Source: Bradyrhizobium commune
GTDB taxonomy: Bacteria; Pseudomonadota; Alphaproteobacteria; Rhizobiales; Xanthobacteraceae
Direction of reading: 5' to 3'
DNA: 64,000 nucleotides
Assembly (NCBI RefSeq): GCF_015624505.1
Contig: NZ_CP061379.1
Coordinates: 4,216,001 to 4,280,000, forward strand
Shown piece after piece: positions 26,479-36,075 of the stretch (position 1 is the first letter of the stretch; each line of letters begins with the position of its first letter). The translations under genes were made by a program, and so were the position numbers. The notes under the pieces were generated by a model. It did not search any database and was not told the origin of the DNA. It was given only the letters and a program-made list of their open reading frames with translations.

Positions 26479-27624
26479 TTGGAAGCCGAACTGCTCGATC
26501 TGATCTATGGCGCGGTCGCTGCGCCCGAACGTTGGGCGGACGTGCTGGTCGGCGTGTCCGACCATCTGGGCGCGCTTGGCGGCATGCTCGCCTATGTCCC
26601 GCCGCGCGGAAGCAAGCTGCCGGCGACGCAAATCCTCGGCCGGCTGCCGGAGGAGCCCTCCGCGATCTTCCGCGCGCATTACCCCTGGAATCCCTGGACC
26701 GAGGCCGTCACAAAAGTGCCGTTCGGCAAGGCCGTCAGCGCCAATTCCCTGGTCGAGCCCGGTTCCATCCATAAGACCGCATTCTATGCCGACGTGCTGG
26801 CTCCCTGGGGGCATGAGGATATCCTGGATATCAACTACAGGGGCTTCGCTGTCGACGGCAGTGTCGGCGGCTTCGGCTTTTGCATCTCGGGGCGCGGCAC
26901 CGATCAGGTGGCGCAACGTGTTCGCCTGCTCGATCGCCTTAGTCCGCATCTCTGCCGCGCCCTCGACGCCTCGCTCCTGCTCGGCAGCCGCACGGACGGG
27001 CAACGGCAATTGTCCGCCATCCTCGATCTGATGCCGAACGCCGCCCTGCTGCTCGACCGCCATGGCCGCATCATGCAAACCAACACCGCCGCCGAGGAAT
27101 TGCTGCGCGGATCGGACGGCATCGCCTTCGATGCCGATGGCAGCCTCCAGCTCACCTCCGCGCTGCCTGGCGAGCGGCAGGCGCTGTCGCGCGCGCTGAA
27201 GGACGCGCTTGTCGTGGCCTCCGGCCTCGGCACGGCTCTCGCCGAGCCCGTGCGCGTCAGCCGTCCCTCCGGTGCAGCGCCGTTGCTGGTTGTGGCCGTG
27301 CCGCTGCCGCTTCCGTCCTCTCCATTCTTGGAGCTCGCGGCGCAGGCGCGTGTCGTGGTGGTGATCGTCGATCCCGCCGCGAAATCGCGTGCCATGGTCT
27401 CGGCCATTCAGGCGGCCTATGGCCTCACCGCGGCGGAGGCACGCGTGGCCCTGCTGCTCGCGAGCGGCGTTGCCGGCGCGCAAATTCCGGCGACGCTCGG
27501 CGTGAGCCCGGCGACGATCAAGACTCACTTGCGCCATTGCTTCGAGAAGACCGGGACCCATTCGCAGCTCGAGCTGTCGCGCCTGTTCGCGATGTTTCCG
27601 CCGACCGATGTCGCCGGGCGATGA
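26479..27624 (+). CDS. LuxR-type transcriptional regulator C (tandem copy 2)
   Basis: 381 residues, tandem paralogue of the gene before it and in the same order of parts. GGGAGG lies 7 nt before a TTG start shared with copy 1; a GTG at 26464 would add five residues but includes the ribosome-binding site. The C-terminal helix-turn-helix (LGVSPATIKTHLRHCFEKTG) is almost unchanged, while the N-terminal half differs more (HYPWNPWTEAV against HLWNPWTVAV), hinting at different signals for the same or similar DNA sites. The gap to copy 1 is 35 bp, so both may be on one transcript. Confidence 0.86.
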   Translation: MEAELLDLIYGAVAAPERWADVLVGVSDHLGALGGMLAYVPPRGSKLPATQILGRLPEEPSAIFRAHYPWNPWTEAVTKVPFGKAVSANSLVEPGSIHKTAFYADVLAPWGHEDILDINYRGFAVDGSVGGFGFCISGRGTDQVAQRVRLLDRLSPHLCRALDASLLLGSRTDGQRQLSAILDLMPNAALLLDRHGRIMQTNTAAEELLRGSDGIAFDADGSLQLTSALPGERQALSRALKDALVVASGLGTALAEPVRVSRPSGAAPLLVVAVPLPLPSSPFLELAAQARVVVVIVDPAAKSRAMVSAIQAAYGLTAAEARVALLLASGVAGAQIPATLGVSPATIKTHLRHCFEKTGTHSQLELSRLFAMFPPTDVAGR

Positions 27625-27633
27625 GCAAGCGAC

Positions 27634-27678
27634 CTTGACGTGAGCAGTCTTGATACGAGCAGCCTTGACGTGAGCAGC
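27634..27678. repeat. Three tandem copies of a 15-bp repeat
   Basis: CTTGACGTGAGCAGT, CTTGATACGAGCAGC and CTTGACGTGAGCAGC follow each other without gap, starting 10 bp after the stop codon of LuxR C. A fourth, decayed unit may follow. Role unknown. Confidence 0.75.
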
Positions 27679-27805
27679 TTTGGCTCGTCCGCGCGATTTG
27701 CCTCAACCTTTCATTGAAAACCGATGAAATTCACCTGCCCGATCGCGTGCCGCGACCGGCAAATCGGCAACGCGCCTGCCAACAAGTGGGAACTTGAGTC
27801 CCGGC

Positions 27806-27827
27806 ATATGCATGGCTCCGTGCATAT
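27806..27827. promoter_or_regulatory. 22-bp palindrome before the receiver/hybrid-kinase pair
   Basis: ATATGCATGG-CT-CCGTGCATAT pairs at 9 of 10 positions with one G:T-type mismatch. It lies 89 bp before the receiver gene and is unlike the TCACCC sites nearby. It may be an operator for the two-component pair. Confidence 0.5.
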
Positions 27828-27915
27828 CTACCTTGATCCATTCCAAAATTGACCCGACACACGATTCGCGGATATCACCAATCGCTGTGGGGACTTCGAT
27901 CTACTGGGAAATGTC

Positions 27916-28338
27916 ATGCCGCGTATCCTCGTGGTGGACGACGATCCGATGGTCGGCGCGACCATCGAGGTTCTCCTGCAACGTCAGGGCTTCGACGTCA
28001 CGCTGGCCGACGGCGGCGAAGCCGGGCTCGCTGCGCTGGAGGCGCAGGCCTATGACGTGATGCTGGTCGACATCTTCATGCCGCACATGCGCGGCTTTGA
28101 ATCCATTCGCATCTTTCACGAGCGTGCGCCGGCTGTTCCGCTGATTGCGATGTCCGGCTACGCCTTCGCCTCGTCCGCCTCGCCCTCCCCGGATTTCCTG
28201 CGCATGGCGCTGGAGCTCGGCGCGGCGCGCTGCCTGCGCAAGCCGTTCACACCGGATGCGCTGCTGACCACGATCAGAGAATGTCTCGCTGGCCTGGATG
28301 GGAACGTCCCGGATAAGGACAAGAAAGAGGCCCCTTGA
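27916..28338 (+). CDS. Stand-alone response regulator
   Basis: 140-residue single receiver domain: VVDDD at 6-10, phospho-acceptor Asp52 in MLVDIFMPHMRG, Ser in IAMSGYA, and Lys in RCLRKPF. No output domain. It overlaps the hybrid kinase by four bases (TTGA), so the two are translated together and the receiver is likely its partner in a phosphorelay. Confidence 0.9.
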   Translation: MPRILVVDDDPMVGATIEVLLQRQGFDVTLADGGEAGLAALEAQAYDVMLVDIFMPHMRGFESIRIFHERAPAVPLIAMSGYAFASSASPSPDFLRMALELGAARCLRKPFTPDALLTTIRECLAGLDGNVPDKDKKEAP

Positions 28339-30584
28339 TCCCATCGCAGCGTATCCTTCTCGGTGCCGGACTTGCCATCCTCCTGCTCATCACCGCCGCC
28401 TCGATCGGCCTGGACGTCAAGTCGCGGTCCGACGCCGCCTCTGTCAATCACACCGTCGAGGTGCTGAAGAAGATCTCTGACGTGCTCCTTCTGGCTCGCC
28501 GCGCAGAGAGCGCGGTGCGCGGCTACGATATTTACGGCACCGCGGGCTTCGTCGACGAATTCCAGGCGGCGCGCAGCCGGATCGCACCGGCGCTGGCCGA
28601 TCTCAAGCTCGCAGTCCGCGACAATGCCGAGCAGACGGCGCTGATGGAGGCCACGGCGCCGCTCGTCGTCCGCCGCATCGAGGTCGCGGCCGAAGCGATT
28701 CGACTGCGCTCGAGCGGCGATACCGACGCCTTCAACGCGCTGCGAGACCGCGCCGAGGGGCGCGGCCTGATGGAGGCGCTGACCGCCAATCTGGAACGGC
28801 TGGCGGCGGGCGAGGAGAAACTGCTGGCCAGCCGCGAAGCGGACTCGCGCCGCACCGGCATCGTGCTGCTCGGCATCGACCTGATCGGCGCGCTGGTGAT
28901 CCTGCTGCTCGTCGCCATGCTGTTGCGCGAGAGCCGGCGCGCGACCGTGCAGCTCCAGAGCTCGCTGGACGAGACGCAGGCCGCCAAGGAGGTGCTGGAG
29001 GCCGCCGTCGCCGAGCGCACGGAGCACCTCGTTGCCGCCCATGACGAGCTGCGCCTGTCGATCAACGTGCTCCAGAGCACCTTCCGCAGCATGGCGGAGG
29101 CCGTGCTGGTCATCGACAACGAGTCGAACGTGCTGTTGTCCAATCCGGCCGCCGAGCGCATGCTGCTGCATCGCGCCGGGACCAACCTGCGCAATTTGCG
29201 CGCGATGTCCGACGTCTTTCACGGCGACGGCGTCACGCCGCTCAAGCCCGAGGAGCTGCCCTCGGCGCGCGTGCTGCGCGGCGACGGCTTCGAGGAGCTC
29301 GAGATGATCGTCCGCCCGCATGACGGCGGTCAGGCGCGGCATCTCATGATCAGCGGCCGGCCGATGCGCGATGCGCACGGCGCGATCTCCGGCGCCGCGC
29401 TGGTCTATCATGACGCCACCACCTCGCGCGAGATCGAGCGGCAATTGTACCAGTCGCAGAAGCTCGATTCCATCGGCAAGCTGACCGGCGGCGTCGCGCA
29501 CGACTTCAACAACATGCTGACGGTGATCTCGGGCAACACCGAGACGCTGGTCGCGCAGCTGAAGGGGCAGCCCGAGCTCCAGCGCGTGGCGCGACTGATC
29601 GACGATGCCGCAGAGCGCTGCGCCGAGCTGATCCAGCATCTGCTCGCCTTTGCGCGCAAGCAGCCGCTGCAGCCGCGCGACGTCGAGATCAACGCCGCCA
29701 TCGCCGACATCGCAAAACTGCTGCGTCCCACCCTCGGCGAGCAGATCCAGATCGAAACGGTGCTCGAGGCGGGTCCGATGTCCTCGCATATCGACCCGTC
29801 CAGGCTCACCAACGCCGTGCTGAACATGGCGATCAATGCCCGCGACGCCATGCCGAACGGCGGCAAGCTCTTGCTCGAGACCCGTCGGGTCGAGCTGGAC
29901 GAAGCCTATGCGCAGGCCAATGCGGATGTGCGGCCGGGCCCCTACGTCATGCTCGCGGTCAGCGACACCGGCATCGGCATGCCGCCCGATGTCCAGGAGA
30001 AGGCGTTCGAGCCGTTCTTCACCACAAAGGAAATCGGCAAAGGCTCGGGCCTCGGCCTGTCCATGGTTTACGGCTTCGTCAAGCAATCCGGCGGCCACAT
30101 CAAGATCTACAGCGAGGCAGGCCACGGCACCACGATCAAGCTCTATCTGCCGCCGGGCGCCGGCATGGTCGAGGTGGCGACTGCCGCCGCGCCGCAGGCC
30201 GAAGGCGGCGCCGAGACCATCTTCGTGGTCGAGGACGATCCGCTGGTGCGCAACTTCGTCACCGCGCAGCTCCAGAGCCTCGGCTACAAAACGATCGCCG
30301 CCGCCGACAGCAAGACTGCGCTGCAATTGATCGAGGGCGGCCAGGCCTTCGATCTGCTGTTCACCGACGTCGTCATCCCCGGCGGCATGAGCGGGCGCGA
30401 GCTCGCCGAGAAGGTCGCAAAGATGCGCCCCGGCGCGAAGGTGCTCTACACGTCGGGCTATACCGACAACGCCATCGTCCACCACGGCAAGCTCGACGAC
30501 GGCGTGATGTTGCTGACCAAGCCCTATCGCCGCAACCAGCTCGCCGAGATGATCCGGAAGGCGCTGAACGGCAGGACAAGCTAA
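28335..30584 (+). CDS. Hybrid histidine kinase with CHASE3, PAS and receiver domains
   Basis: 749 residues from a TTG that overlaps the receiver's stop. Order: membrane span (7-26), periplasmic CHASE3 domain (LLLARRAESAVRGYDIYG near 51-68), second span (175-197), coiled linker, PAS domain (240-360), HisKA with phospho-His389 in GGVAHDFNNML, HATPase (NMAINARDAMP, DTGIGMP, GSGLGLSMVYGF) and a C-terminal receiver (VVEDDPLVR, phospho-Asp in LLFTDVVIPGGMSG, KPYRR). It resembles blue-light-type and FixL-like hybrid kinases of rhizobia in its catalytic core. The sensed signal is unknown. It ends by overlapping the convergent transporter gene by 4 bp. Confidence 0.92.
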   Translation: MIPSQRILLGAGLAILLLITAASIGLDVKSRSDAASVNHTVEVLKKISDVLLLARRAESAVRGYDIYGTAGFVDEFQAARSRIAPALADLKLAVRDNAEQTALMEATAPLVVRRIEVAAEAIRLRSSGDTDAFNALRDRAEGRGLMEALTANLERLAAGEEKLLASREADSRRTGIVLLGIDLIGALVILLLVAMLLRESRRATVQLQSSLDETQAAKEVLEAAVAERTEHLVAAHDELRLSINVLQSTFRSMAEAVLVIDNESNVLLSNPAAERMLLHRAGTNLRNLRAMSDVFHGDGVTPLKPEELPSARVLRGDGFEELEMIVRPHDGGQARHLMISGRPMRDAHGAISGAALVYHDATTSREIERQLYQSQKLDSIGKLTGGVAHDFNNMLTVISGNTETLVAQLKGQPELQRVARLIDDAAERCAELIQHLLAFARKQPLQPRDVEINAAIADIAKLLRPTLGEQIQIETVLEAGPMSSHIDPSRLTNAVLNMAINARDAMPNGGKLLLETRRVELDEAYAQANADVRPGPYVMLAVSDTGIGMPPDVQEKAFEPFFTTKEIGKGSGLGLSMVYGFVKQSGGHIKIYSEAGHGTTIKLYLPPGAGMVEVATAAAPQAEGGAETIFVVEDDPLVRNFVTAQLQSLGYKTIAAADSKTALQLIEGGQAFDLLFTDVVIPGGMSGRELAEKVAKMRPGAKVLYTSGYTDNAIVHHGKLDDGVMLLTKPYRRNQLAEMIRKALNGRTS

Positions 30585-31477
30585 CGCGTCGCCAGCAGCA
30601 CCGCGGCGAGCGTAAAGATCAGCGCGGCGATCTGGCCTGCCCCGAGCGGCTCGTGCAGCGCGATTGCGGACGCGACGACGCCGATCACCGGCACCGCCAT
30701 GGTGCCGATCGCCGCGACCGAGGCCGGCAGGCGCGAGAGTGCGGCGAACCAGCTGACATAGGCGATGCAGAACTGCACAACGGTCGAATAGACCAGCAGC
30801 GCCCAGCCGATCGGCGTCACCAGATCCAGATGCGAGGTCTCGAGCGCGAGGCCGGCAATCGCGACCGGCAGGCAGCCGAGGCCGATCTGCCAGGCGGCCG
30901 CCGTGATCGGCGGCAGCTTGATCGGGTATTTCTTCAACAGCACGGTGCCGAGCGCGAAGCCGGCGGCGCCTGCGAGCGCCATGATGATGCCCGGCAGCTT
31001 TTCCTCGCTGGCGGCAAAGCCGTTGCCGCCCATGATGGAGGCGAGCCCGGCAAAGGCCATCACCAGCGCGATGGTGCGCAGCACCGTCGGCCGCTCGCCG
31101 AGCACGGGCCAGGCGATCAGCGCAGCCCAGACCGGCATGGTGTAGGCGATCAGCGCCGCCTCGCTCGCCGGCAGCCAGAGCAGCGCCAGTCCCATCAGCA
31201 CCATCCAGCCGGTGACGTTGAGGATGGCAGCGACCACGAGCCGTGGCCAGATTTCGGACGCGACCTTGAGGCTGTCGCCGCGGACCAGCGCCAGCGCGGC
31301 CAGCAGCGCGGCGCCGAGCACGCCGGTGACCCCGCGCAAGGTTAAAGGCGGCAGCTCGGCGAGCAGGAATTTCGTCACCGGCCAATTAAAGCCCCAGCCG
31401 ATCGAGGTGATGGCGAGGAACATCAGCCCGGCCGGGGCGATGCGCGGCCGCAGGCCCGGTTTGGTCGAATCAAGCAT
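30581..31477 (-). CDS. EamA-family (DMT) transporter
   Basis: 298 residues with ten predicted membrane spans in two EamA repeats (first repeat about 15-145, TSIGWGFNWPVTKFLL; second about 155-295). Members export amino acids, nucleotides or other small metabolites; the substrate cannot be read from sequence. It converges on the hybrid kinase with a 4-bp overlap and shows no link to it. Confidence 0.85.
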   Translation of the reverse strand: MLDSTKPGLRPRIAPAGLMFLAITSIGWGFNWPVTKFLLAELPPLTLRGVTGVLGAALLAALALVRGDSLKVASEIWPRLVVAAILNVTGWMVLMGLALLWLPASEAALIAYTMPVWAALIAWPVLGERPTVLRTIALVMAFAGLASIMGGNGFAASEEKLPGIIMALAGAAGFALGTVLLKKYPIKLPPITAAAWQIGLGCLPVAIAGLALETSHLDLVTPIGWALLVYSTVVQFCIAYVSWFAALSRLPASVAAIGTMAVPVIGVVASAIALHEPLGAGQIAALIFTLAAVLLATR

Positions 31478-31750
31478 GGGGGTCGTCCGGCGAAATCAGG
31501 CGTCAGCTTGGCGCGGATTCGCTGGCTCCACCACCACCTCGGCGGGCATGCCTGCCCTCACGGTCCGTACCACTACGTGAGTCCTCGTGAGGCAACCCCG
31601 GCGCCCAAAAATATAACGGCCCTGTGAACAGCGGGATGAAGGGTCCGTATCGTCACGGGATGCAAATTTTTTCGGTTGGGAATCCCTGAGGACTCACTGA
31701 TACTTGCCTCCACAACAGGCGCGGGCTGGCCCCCTGTTATCCCCCGCAAT

Positions 31751-31766
31751 CCACCATATTTAGTAT
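31751..31766. promoter_or_regulatory. NrdR-like box upstream of nrdJ
   Basis: CCACCATATTTAGTAT matches the NrdR consensus (acaCwAtATaTwGtgt) at 12 of 16 positions. NrdR represses ribonucleotide reductase genes in most bacteria. Boxes usually come in pairs; a clear second one was not seen, so confidence is limited. Confidence 0.4.
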
Positions 31767-31791
31767 TTGATTCAGGAACTCGCACTAGTTC

Positions 31792-31820
31792 TTGACGGGC
31801 GCAACGGAGAGTCCTAGCTT
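31792..31820 (+). promoter_or_regulatory. Predicted sigma-70 promoter for nrdJ
   Basis: TTGACG (31792-31797), 17-bp spacer, TAGCTT (31815-31820). Transcription would begin near 31827, giving a leader of about 420 nt. Confidence 0.45.
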
Positions 31821-32246
31821 TCGGTCCGTTCGGCGCGAGTGTGTTTGCGTCCCGCCGGCACTCCCCCAAAGGGTCCGCAGAACGACACTCCGCCAGGCCA
31901 GACAAAGGCAGCGGGATGAGGGCTTGTCTGCCCTCGAGAAGCGGATTTTTCGGGCGCCAGAACGGGCCGGCAACAGGCTCGAATGGCATCGGTAGACGTT
32001 GTGACGTTGCGGGGCGTTTGAACGCATGTCGGGCTCATCCCCTTGGGGGCGGATGGACCTGGACATGCCGGCGGGATGAGAGGTGCACGCACCGACCATC
32101 GCGCCGGGAGAAACTGGGCCGGAAACCACCGGCTGAACTGCGAAGCCTTAAGGCCGAAGGCCCGGGAGGAGTCGCGTGAGAACAATGATACCCGGCACGC
32201 TTCCAACGAGGGGCGGGTCCGGTCAAAATAAGGACGGGGCAAGACA

Positions 32247-35200
32247 ATGCGGATTGAGCGGCGCCATACCACCACTGGACAGTCACCCTATGCGGGAATC
32301 GAATTCCGGCTGACCACGTCGGAGATCAGGAATCCCGACGGCTCGGTCGTGTTTAAAATGGACGGCGTCGAGGTCCCGATCGAATGGTCGCAGGTCGCCT
32401 CCGACGTGCTGGCCCAGAAATATTTCCGCAAGGCCGGCGTCGCCGCGCGCCTGAAGAAGGTCGAGGAGGAGTCCGTCCCCTCGTTCCTGTGGCGCTCCGT
32501 GCCCGACACCGAGGCGCTTAGCCAGCTGCCCGAGAAAGAGCGCTATGTCAGCGAGCTCAGCGCAAAACAGGTGTTCGACCGCCTCGCCGGCTGCTGGACC
32601 TATTGGGGCTGGAAGGGCAAGTACTTCTCCTCCGACGAGGACGCGCAGACGTTCTACGACGAGCTCCGCTACATGCTCGCCATGCAGATGGTCGCGCCGA
32701 ACTCGCCGCAATGGTTCAACACCGGCCTGCACTGGGCCTATGGCATCGACGGCCCCGGCCAGGGCCATTATTACGTCGACCCCTTCACGGCCAAGCTGAC
32801 CAAGTCCAAATCGGCCTATGAGCATCCGCAGCCGCACGCCTGCTTCATCCAGGGCGTCGGTGACGACCTCGTCAACGAAGGCGGCATCATGGACCTCTGG
32901 GTCCGCGAAGCCCGCCTGTTCAAGTACGGCTCCGGCACCGGCTCGAACTTCTCCCGCCTGCGCGGCGAAGGCGAAAAGCTCTCCGGCGGCGGCCGCTCGT
33001 CCGGCCTGATGAGCTTCCTCAAGATCGGCGACCGCGCGGCCGGCGCCATCAAGAGTGGCGGCACCACGCGCCGCGCCGCCAAGATGGTCGTGGTCGACGT
33101 CGATCACCCCGACATCGAGACCTATATCGACTGGAAGGTGAAGGAGGAGCAGAAGGTCGCAGCTCTCGTCACGGGATCCAAGATCAACCAGAAGCATCTC
33201 AAGGCGGTGCTGAAGGCCTGCGTCAACTGCGAAGGCTCGGGCGACGACTGCTTCGACCCCGAGAAGAACCCGGCGCTCCGCCGCGAGATCAAGCTCGCGC
33301 GCCGCAGCCTCGTGCCTGACAACTACATCAAGCGGGTGATCCAGTTCGCAAAACAGGGCTACAAGGACATCCAGTTCGACGTCTACGACACCGACTGGGA
33401 TTCGGAAGCCTATCTCACGGTGTCCGGCCAGAACTCCAACAACTCGGTGTCGCTGAAGGACGATTTCCTGCGCGCCGTCGAAACCGACGGCGACTGGAAC
33501 CTGAACGCCCGCACCTCCAAGAAGGTGACGAAGACGCTTCGTGCGCGCGACCTCTGGGAAAAAATCGGCTACGCCGCCTGGGCGTCGGCCGACCCGGGCC
33601 TGCACTTCAACACCACGATGAACGACTGGCACACCTGCAAGGCGTCCGGCGACATCCGCGCCTCCAATCCGTGCTCGGAATACATGTTCCTGGACGACAC
33701 GGCGTGCAACCTCGCCTCGGCGAACCTGCTCACGTTCTACAATACGTCGACAAAACAGTTCGACGTCGCCGGCTACGAGCACCTCTGCCAGCTCTGGACC
33801 ATCGTGCTCGAAATCTCCGTCATGATGGCGCAGTTCCCGTCGCGCGCGATCGCCGAGCTCTCCTACGAGTTCCGCACGCTCGGCCTGGGCTATGCCAATA
33901 TCGGCGGCCTCTTGATGACCATGGGTCTCTCTTATGACAGCAAGGAGGGCCGTGCGCTCTGCGGCGCGCTGACCGCTGTGATGACCGGCATCACCTACAA
34001 GACCTCGGCCGAGATCGCGGCCGAGCTCGGCACCTTCCCCGGCTACAAGAAGAACGCCGCGCACATGCTACGCGTGATCCGCAACCACCGCCGCGCCGCG
34101 CATGGCGAGACCAGCGGTTACGAGGCGCTCAGCGTCAACCCGGTGCCGCTCGACCACGCCTCCTGCCCGCAACAGGACATCGTCGCCCATGCCAAGGCGG
34201 CCTGGGATGCGGCGCTCGAGCTCGGCGAGAAGCACGGCTATCGCAACGCCCAGACCACGGTGATCGCGCCGACCGGCACGATCGGCCTGGTCATGGATTG
34301 CGACACCACCGGCATCGAACCCGACTTCGCACTTGTAAAATTCAAGAAGCTCGCGGGCGGCGGCTACTTCAAGATCATCAACCGCGCGGTGCCCGCGGCG
34401 CTGCGCGCGCTCGGCTATCGCGAAGCTGATATCGCGGAGATCGAGGCCTATGCCGTCGGCCACGGCTCGCTCTCCAACGCCCCCGGCATCAACGCCTCGA
34501 CGCTGAAGGCCAAGGGCTTTACCGACGACGCCATCGCCAAGGTCGAAAAGGCGCTGCCGACGGCCTTCGACATCAAGTTCGCCTTCAACAAGTGGACCTT
34601 TGGCGAGGACTTCATTCGCGATCAGCTCGGCATCGGCGCCGAGGCGATCGCGGCTCCCGGCTTCGACCTGCTCCAGGCCGTGGGCTTCACCAAGCGCGAG
34701 ATCGAGGCGGCCAACGTCCACATCTGCGGCGCGATGACGGTGGAAGGCGCTCCGCACCTCAAGGCCGAGCACTACGCGGTGTTCGACTGCGCCAATCCCT
34801 GCGGCAAGATCGGCAAGCGTTACCTGTCGGTCGAGAGCCACATCCGCATGATGGCGGCAGCGCAACCCTTCATCTCGGGTGCGATCTCTAAGACCATCAA
34901 CATGCCGAACGACGCGACTGTAGAGGACTGCAAGTCCGCTTATATGCTGTCGTGGAAACTGGCCTTGAAAGCCAACGCGCTCTATCGCGACGGCTCCAAG
35001 CTCAGCCAGCCGCTCAACTCGCAGCTCATCAGCGATGATGAGGACGAGGACGATGCGGTCGAGAGCCTCTACGAGAAGCCGATGGCCGCACGCGCGACCC
35101 AGGTCTCGGAGAAGATCGTCGAGAAGCTGGTCGAGCGCATCGTCGTGATGCGCGAGCGCGAGAAGATGCCGGATCGCCGCAAGGGCTACACCCAGAAGGC

Positions 35201-36020
35201 GGTCGTCGGCGGCCACAAGGTCTATCTGAGAACCGGCGAATATGACGACGGCCGCATCGGCGAGATCTTCATCGACATGCACAAGGAGGGTGCGGCGCTG
35301 CGCTCCTTCATCAACAACTTCGCCATCGCGGTGTCGCTCGGCCTGCAATACGGCGTGCCGCTCGACGAATATGTCGACGCCTTCACCTTCACCCGCTTCG
35401 AGCCGGCGGGCCCCGTGCAGGGCAACGACAGCATCAAGTACGCGACCTCGATCCTCGACTACGTCTTCCGCGAGCTGGCGGTGAGCTACCTCTCGCGCTT
35501 CGACCTCGCCCATGTCGATCCCAGCGAGACCGGCTTTGACGCGCTCGGCAAGGGCGTCGAGGAAGGCAAGGAGCCGGACGACGAGCACGGCGGCCACCAC
35601 GCGACCAAGCTGGTCTCGCGCGGCCTCACCCGCTCCCGCACCGACAACCTCGTCGTGATGCGCGGCGGCTCGGCCGCGATCGCGCAAGGCAACGACAGCG
35701 CGCCTGCCGGCGGCAGCCGCGTCACCTCGCTCGCCGCCCACGGTGCCTCGGCCCGTGTCGGCGACGCCCTCGAAGGCGCAGTTGCCTTGAAGCAGGAAGC
35801 CAACCACGATCTCTCGCCCACCGAGAAGCTCGAGGCGCTCCAGTGGAGCAAGGCCGGCGCCGCGCAGCAAGCAGCCCCCAGCAAGGCCGAGCGCCGCGCG
35901 GAAGCGAAAGCAAAGGGCTACGAAGGCGAGATGTGCGGCGAGTGCGGCAACTTCACGCTGGTGCGGAACGGGACGTGCATGAAGTGCGACACGTGTGGTT
36001 CAACGACTGGTTGCTCTTAG
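32247..36020 (+). CDS. nrdJ: Class II (adenosylcobalamin-dependent) ribonucleotide reductase
   Basis: Makes deoxyribonucleotides from ribonucleotides with a B12-derived radical, so it works with or without oxygen. 1257 residues, the usual size of the large alphaproteobacterial type. Start ATG follows GGACGGGG. Seen: the active-site loop NPCSE at 474-478 and [24 protein letters not shown] near 671-694, followed by the Cys and Gly residues of the barrel. A long C-terminal extension ends in a Cys-rich zinc-ribbon-like tail ([22 protein letters not shown]), which passes reducing equivalents. No nrdAB is in the window. Confidence 0.97.
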   Translation: MRIERRHTTTGQSPYAGIEFRLTTSEIRNPDGSVVFKMDGVEVPIEWSQVASDVLAQKYFRKAGVAARLKKVEEESVPSFLWRSVPDTEALSQLPEKERYVSELSAKQVFDRLAGCWTYWGWKGKYFSSDEDAQTFYDELRYMLAMQMVAPNSPQWFNTGLHWAYGIDGPGQGHYYVDPFTAKLTKSKSAYEHPQPHACFIQGVGDDLVNEGGIMDLWVREARLFKYGSGTGSNFSRLRGEGEKLSGGGRSSGLMSFLKIGDRAAGAIKSGGTTRRAAKMVVVDVDHPDIETYIDWKVKEEQKVAALVTGSKINQKHLKAVLKACVNCEGSGDDCFDPEKNPALRREIKLARRSLVPDNYIKRVIQFAKQGYKDIQFDVYDTDWDSEAYLTVSGQNSNNSVSLKDDFLRAVETDGDWNLNARTSKKVTKTLRARDLWEKIGYAAWASADPGLHFNTTMNDWHTCKASGDIRASNPCSEYMFLDDTACNLASANLLTFYNTSTKQFDVAGYEHLCQLWTIVLEISVMMAQFPSRAIAELSYEFRTLGLGYANIGGLLMTMGLSYDSKEGRALCGALTAVMTGITYKTSAEIAAELGTFPGYKKNAAHMLRVIRNHRRAAHGETSGYEALSVNPVPLDHASCPQQDIVAHAKAAWDAALELGEKHGYRNAQTTVIAPTGTIGLVMDCDTTGIEPDFALVKFKKLAGGGYFKIINRAVPAALRALGYREADIAEIEAYAVGHGSLSNAPGINASTLKAKGFTDDAIAKVEKALPTAFDIKFAFNKWTFGEDFIRDQLGIGAEAIAAPGFDLLQAVGFTKREIEAANVHICGAMTVEGAPHLKAEHYAVFDCANPCGKIGKRYLSVESHIRMMAAAQPFISGAISKTINMPNDATVEDCKSAYMLSWKLALKANALYRDGSKLSQPLNSQLISDDEDEDDAVESLYEKPMAARATQVSEKIVEKLVERIVVMREREKMPDRRKGYTQKAVVGGHKVYLRTGEYDDGRIGEIFIDMHKEGAALRSFINNFAIAVSLGLQYGVPLDEYVDAFTFTRFEPAGPVQGNDSIKYATSILDYVFRELAVSYLSRFDLAHVDPSETGFDALGKGVEEGKEPDDEHGGHHATKLVSRGLTRSRTDNLVVMRGGSAAIAQGNDSAPAGGSRVTSLAAHGASARVGDALEGAVALKQEANHDLSPTEKLEALQWSKAGAAQQAAPSKAERRAEAKAKGYEGEMCGECGNFTLVRNGTCMKCDTCGSTTGCS

Positions 36021-36025
36021 AGTGG

Positions 36026-36054
36026 AAATGCCCGGGGTTCGCCCCGGGCATTTT
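36026..36054 (+). terminator. Rho-independent terminator after nrdJ
   Basis: AAATGCCCGGGG and CCCCGGGCATTT form a 12-bp perfect stem around TTCG, ending in a T-run. It starts 6 bp after the stop codon. Confidence 0.9.
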
Positions 36055-36075
36055 CTAAAGGCGCAAGGAGTTAAG

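Larger units (their letters stand above)
31478..32246 (+). other. Long gap and probable leader RNA before nrdJ
   Basis: No convincing protein gene in 769 bp. It holds GTGAGTCCTC (31577-31586) and its inverted copy (31688-31697), an NrdR-like box, a sigma-70-like promoter, and then about 420 nt before nrdJ with several stems: GAGGGC-TTGTCT-GCCCTC (31918-31935) and CTCATCCC (32034-32041) with GGGATGAG (32073-32080). No cobalamin riboswitch core (B12 box GCCACTG) was found. The leader is unusually long for a single metabolic gene, so a regulatory RNA is plausible. Confidence 0.45.

Noticed and set aside
28158..31385. A 1075-codon open frame on the minus strand
   Set aside because: It is antisense to the hybrid kinase and runs in another frame over the EamA gene; composition is Ala/Gly/Arg/His-rich with no domain.
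31573..31989. 138-codon minus-strand frame in the nrdJ gap
   Set aside because: No ribosome-binding site, no codon bias of real genes and it crosses the promoter-like and NrdR-like elements.
31478..32246. Cobalamin riboswitch upstream of nrdJ
   Set aside because: The conserved B12 box (GCCACTG) and the other core segments were not found in either strand, although the leader is long.
32283..35870. Two long minus-strand frames (593 and 600 codons) opposite nrdJ
   Set aside because: They mirror the strong codon bias of nrdJ and have no ribosome-binding site or recognisable domain.
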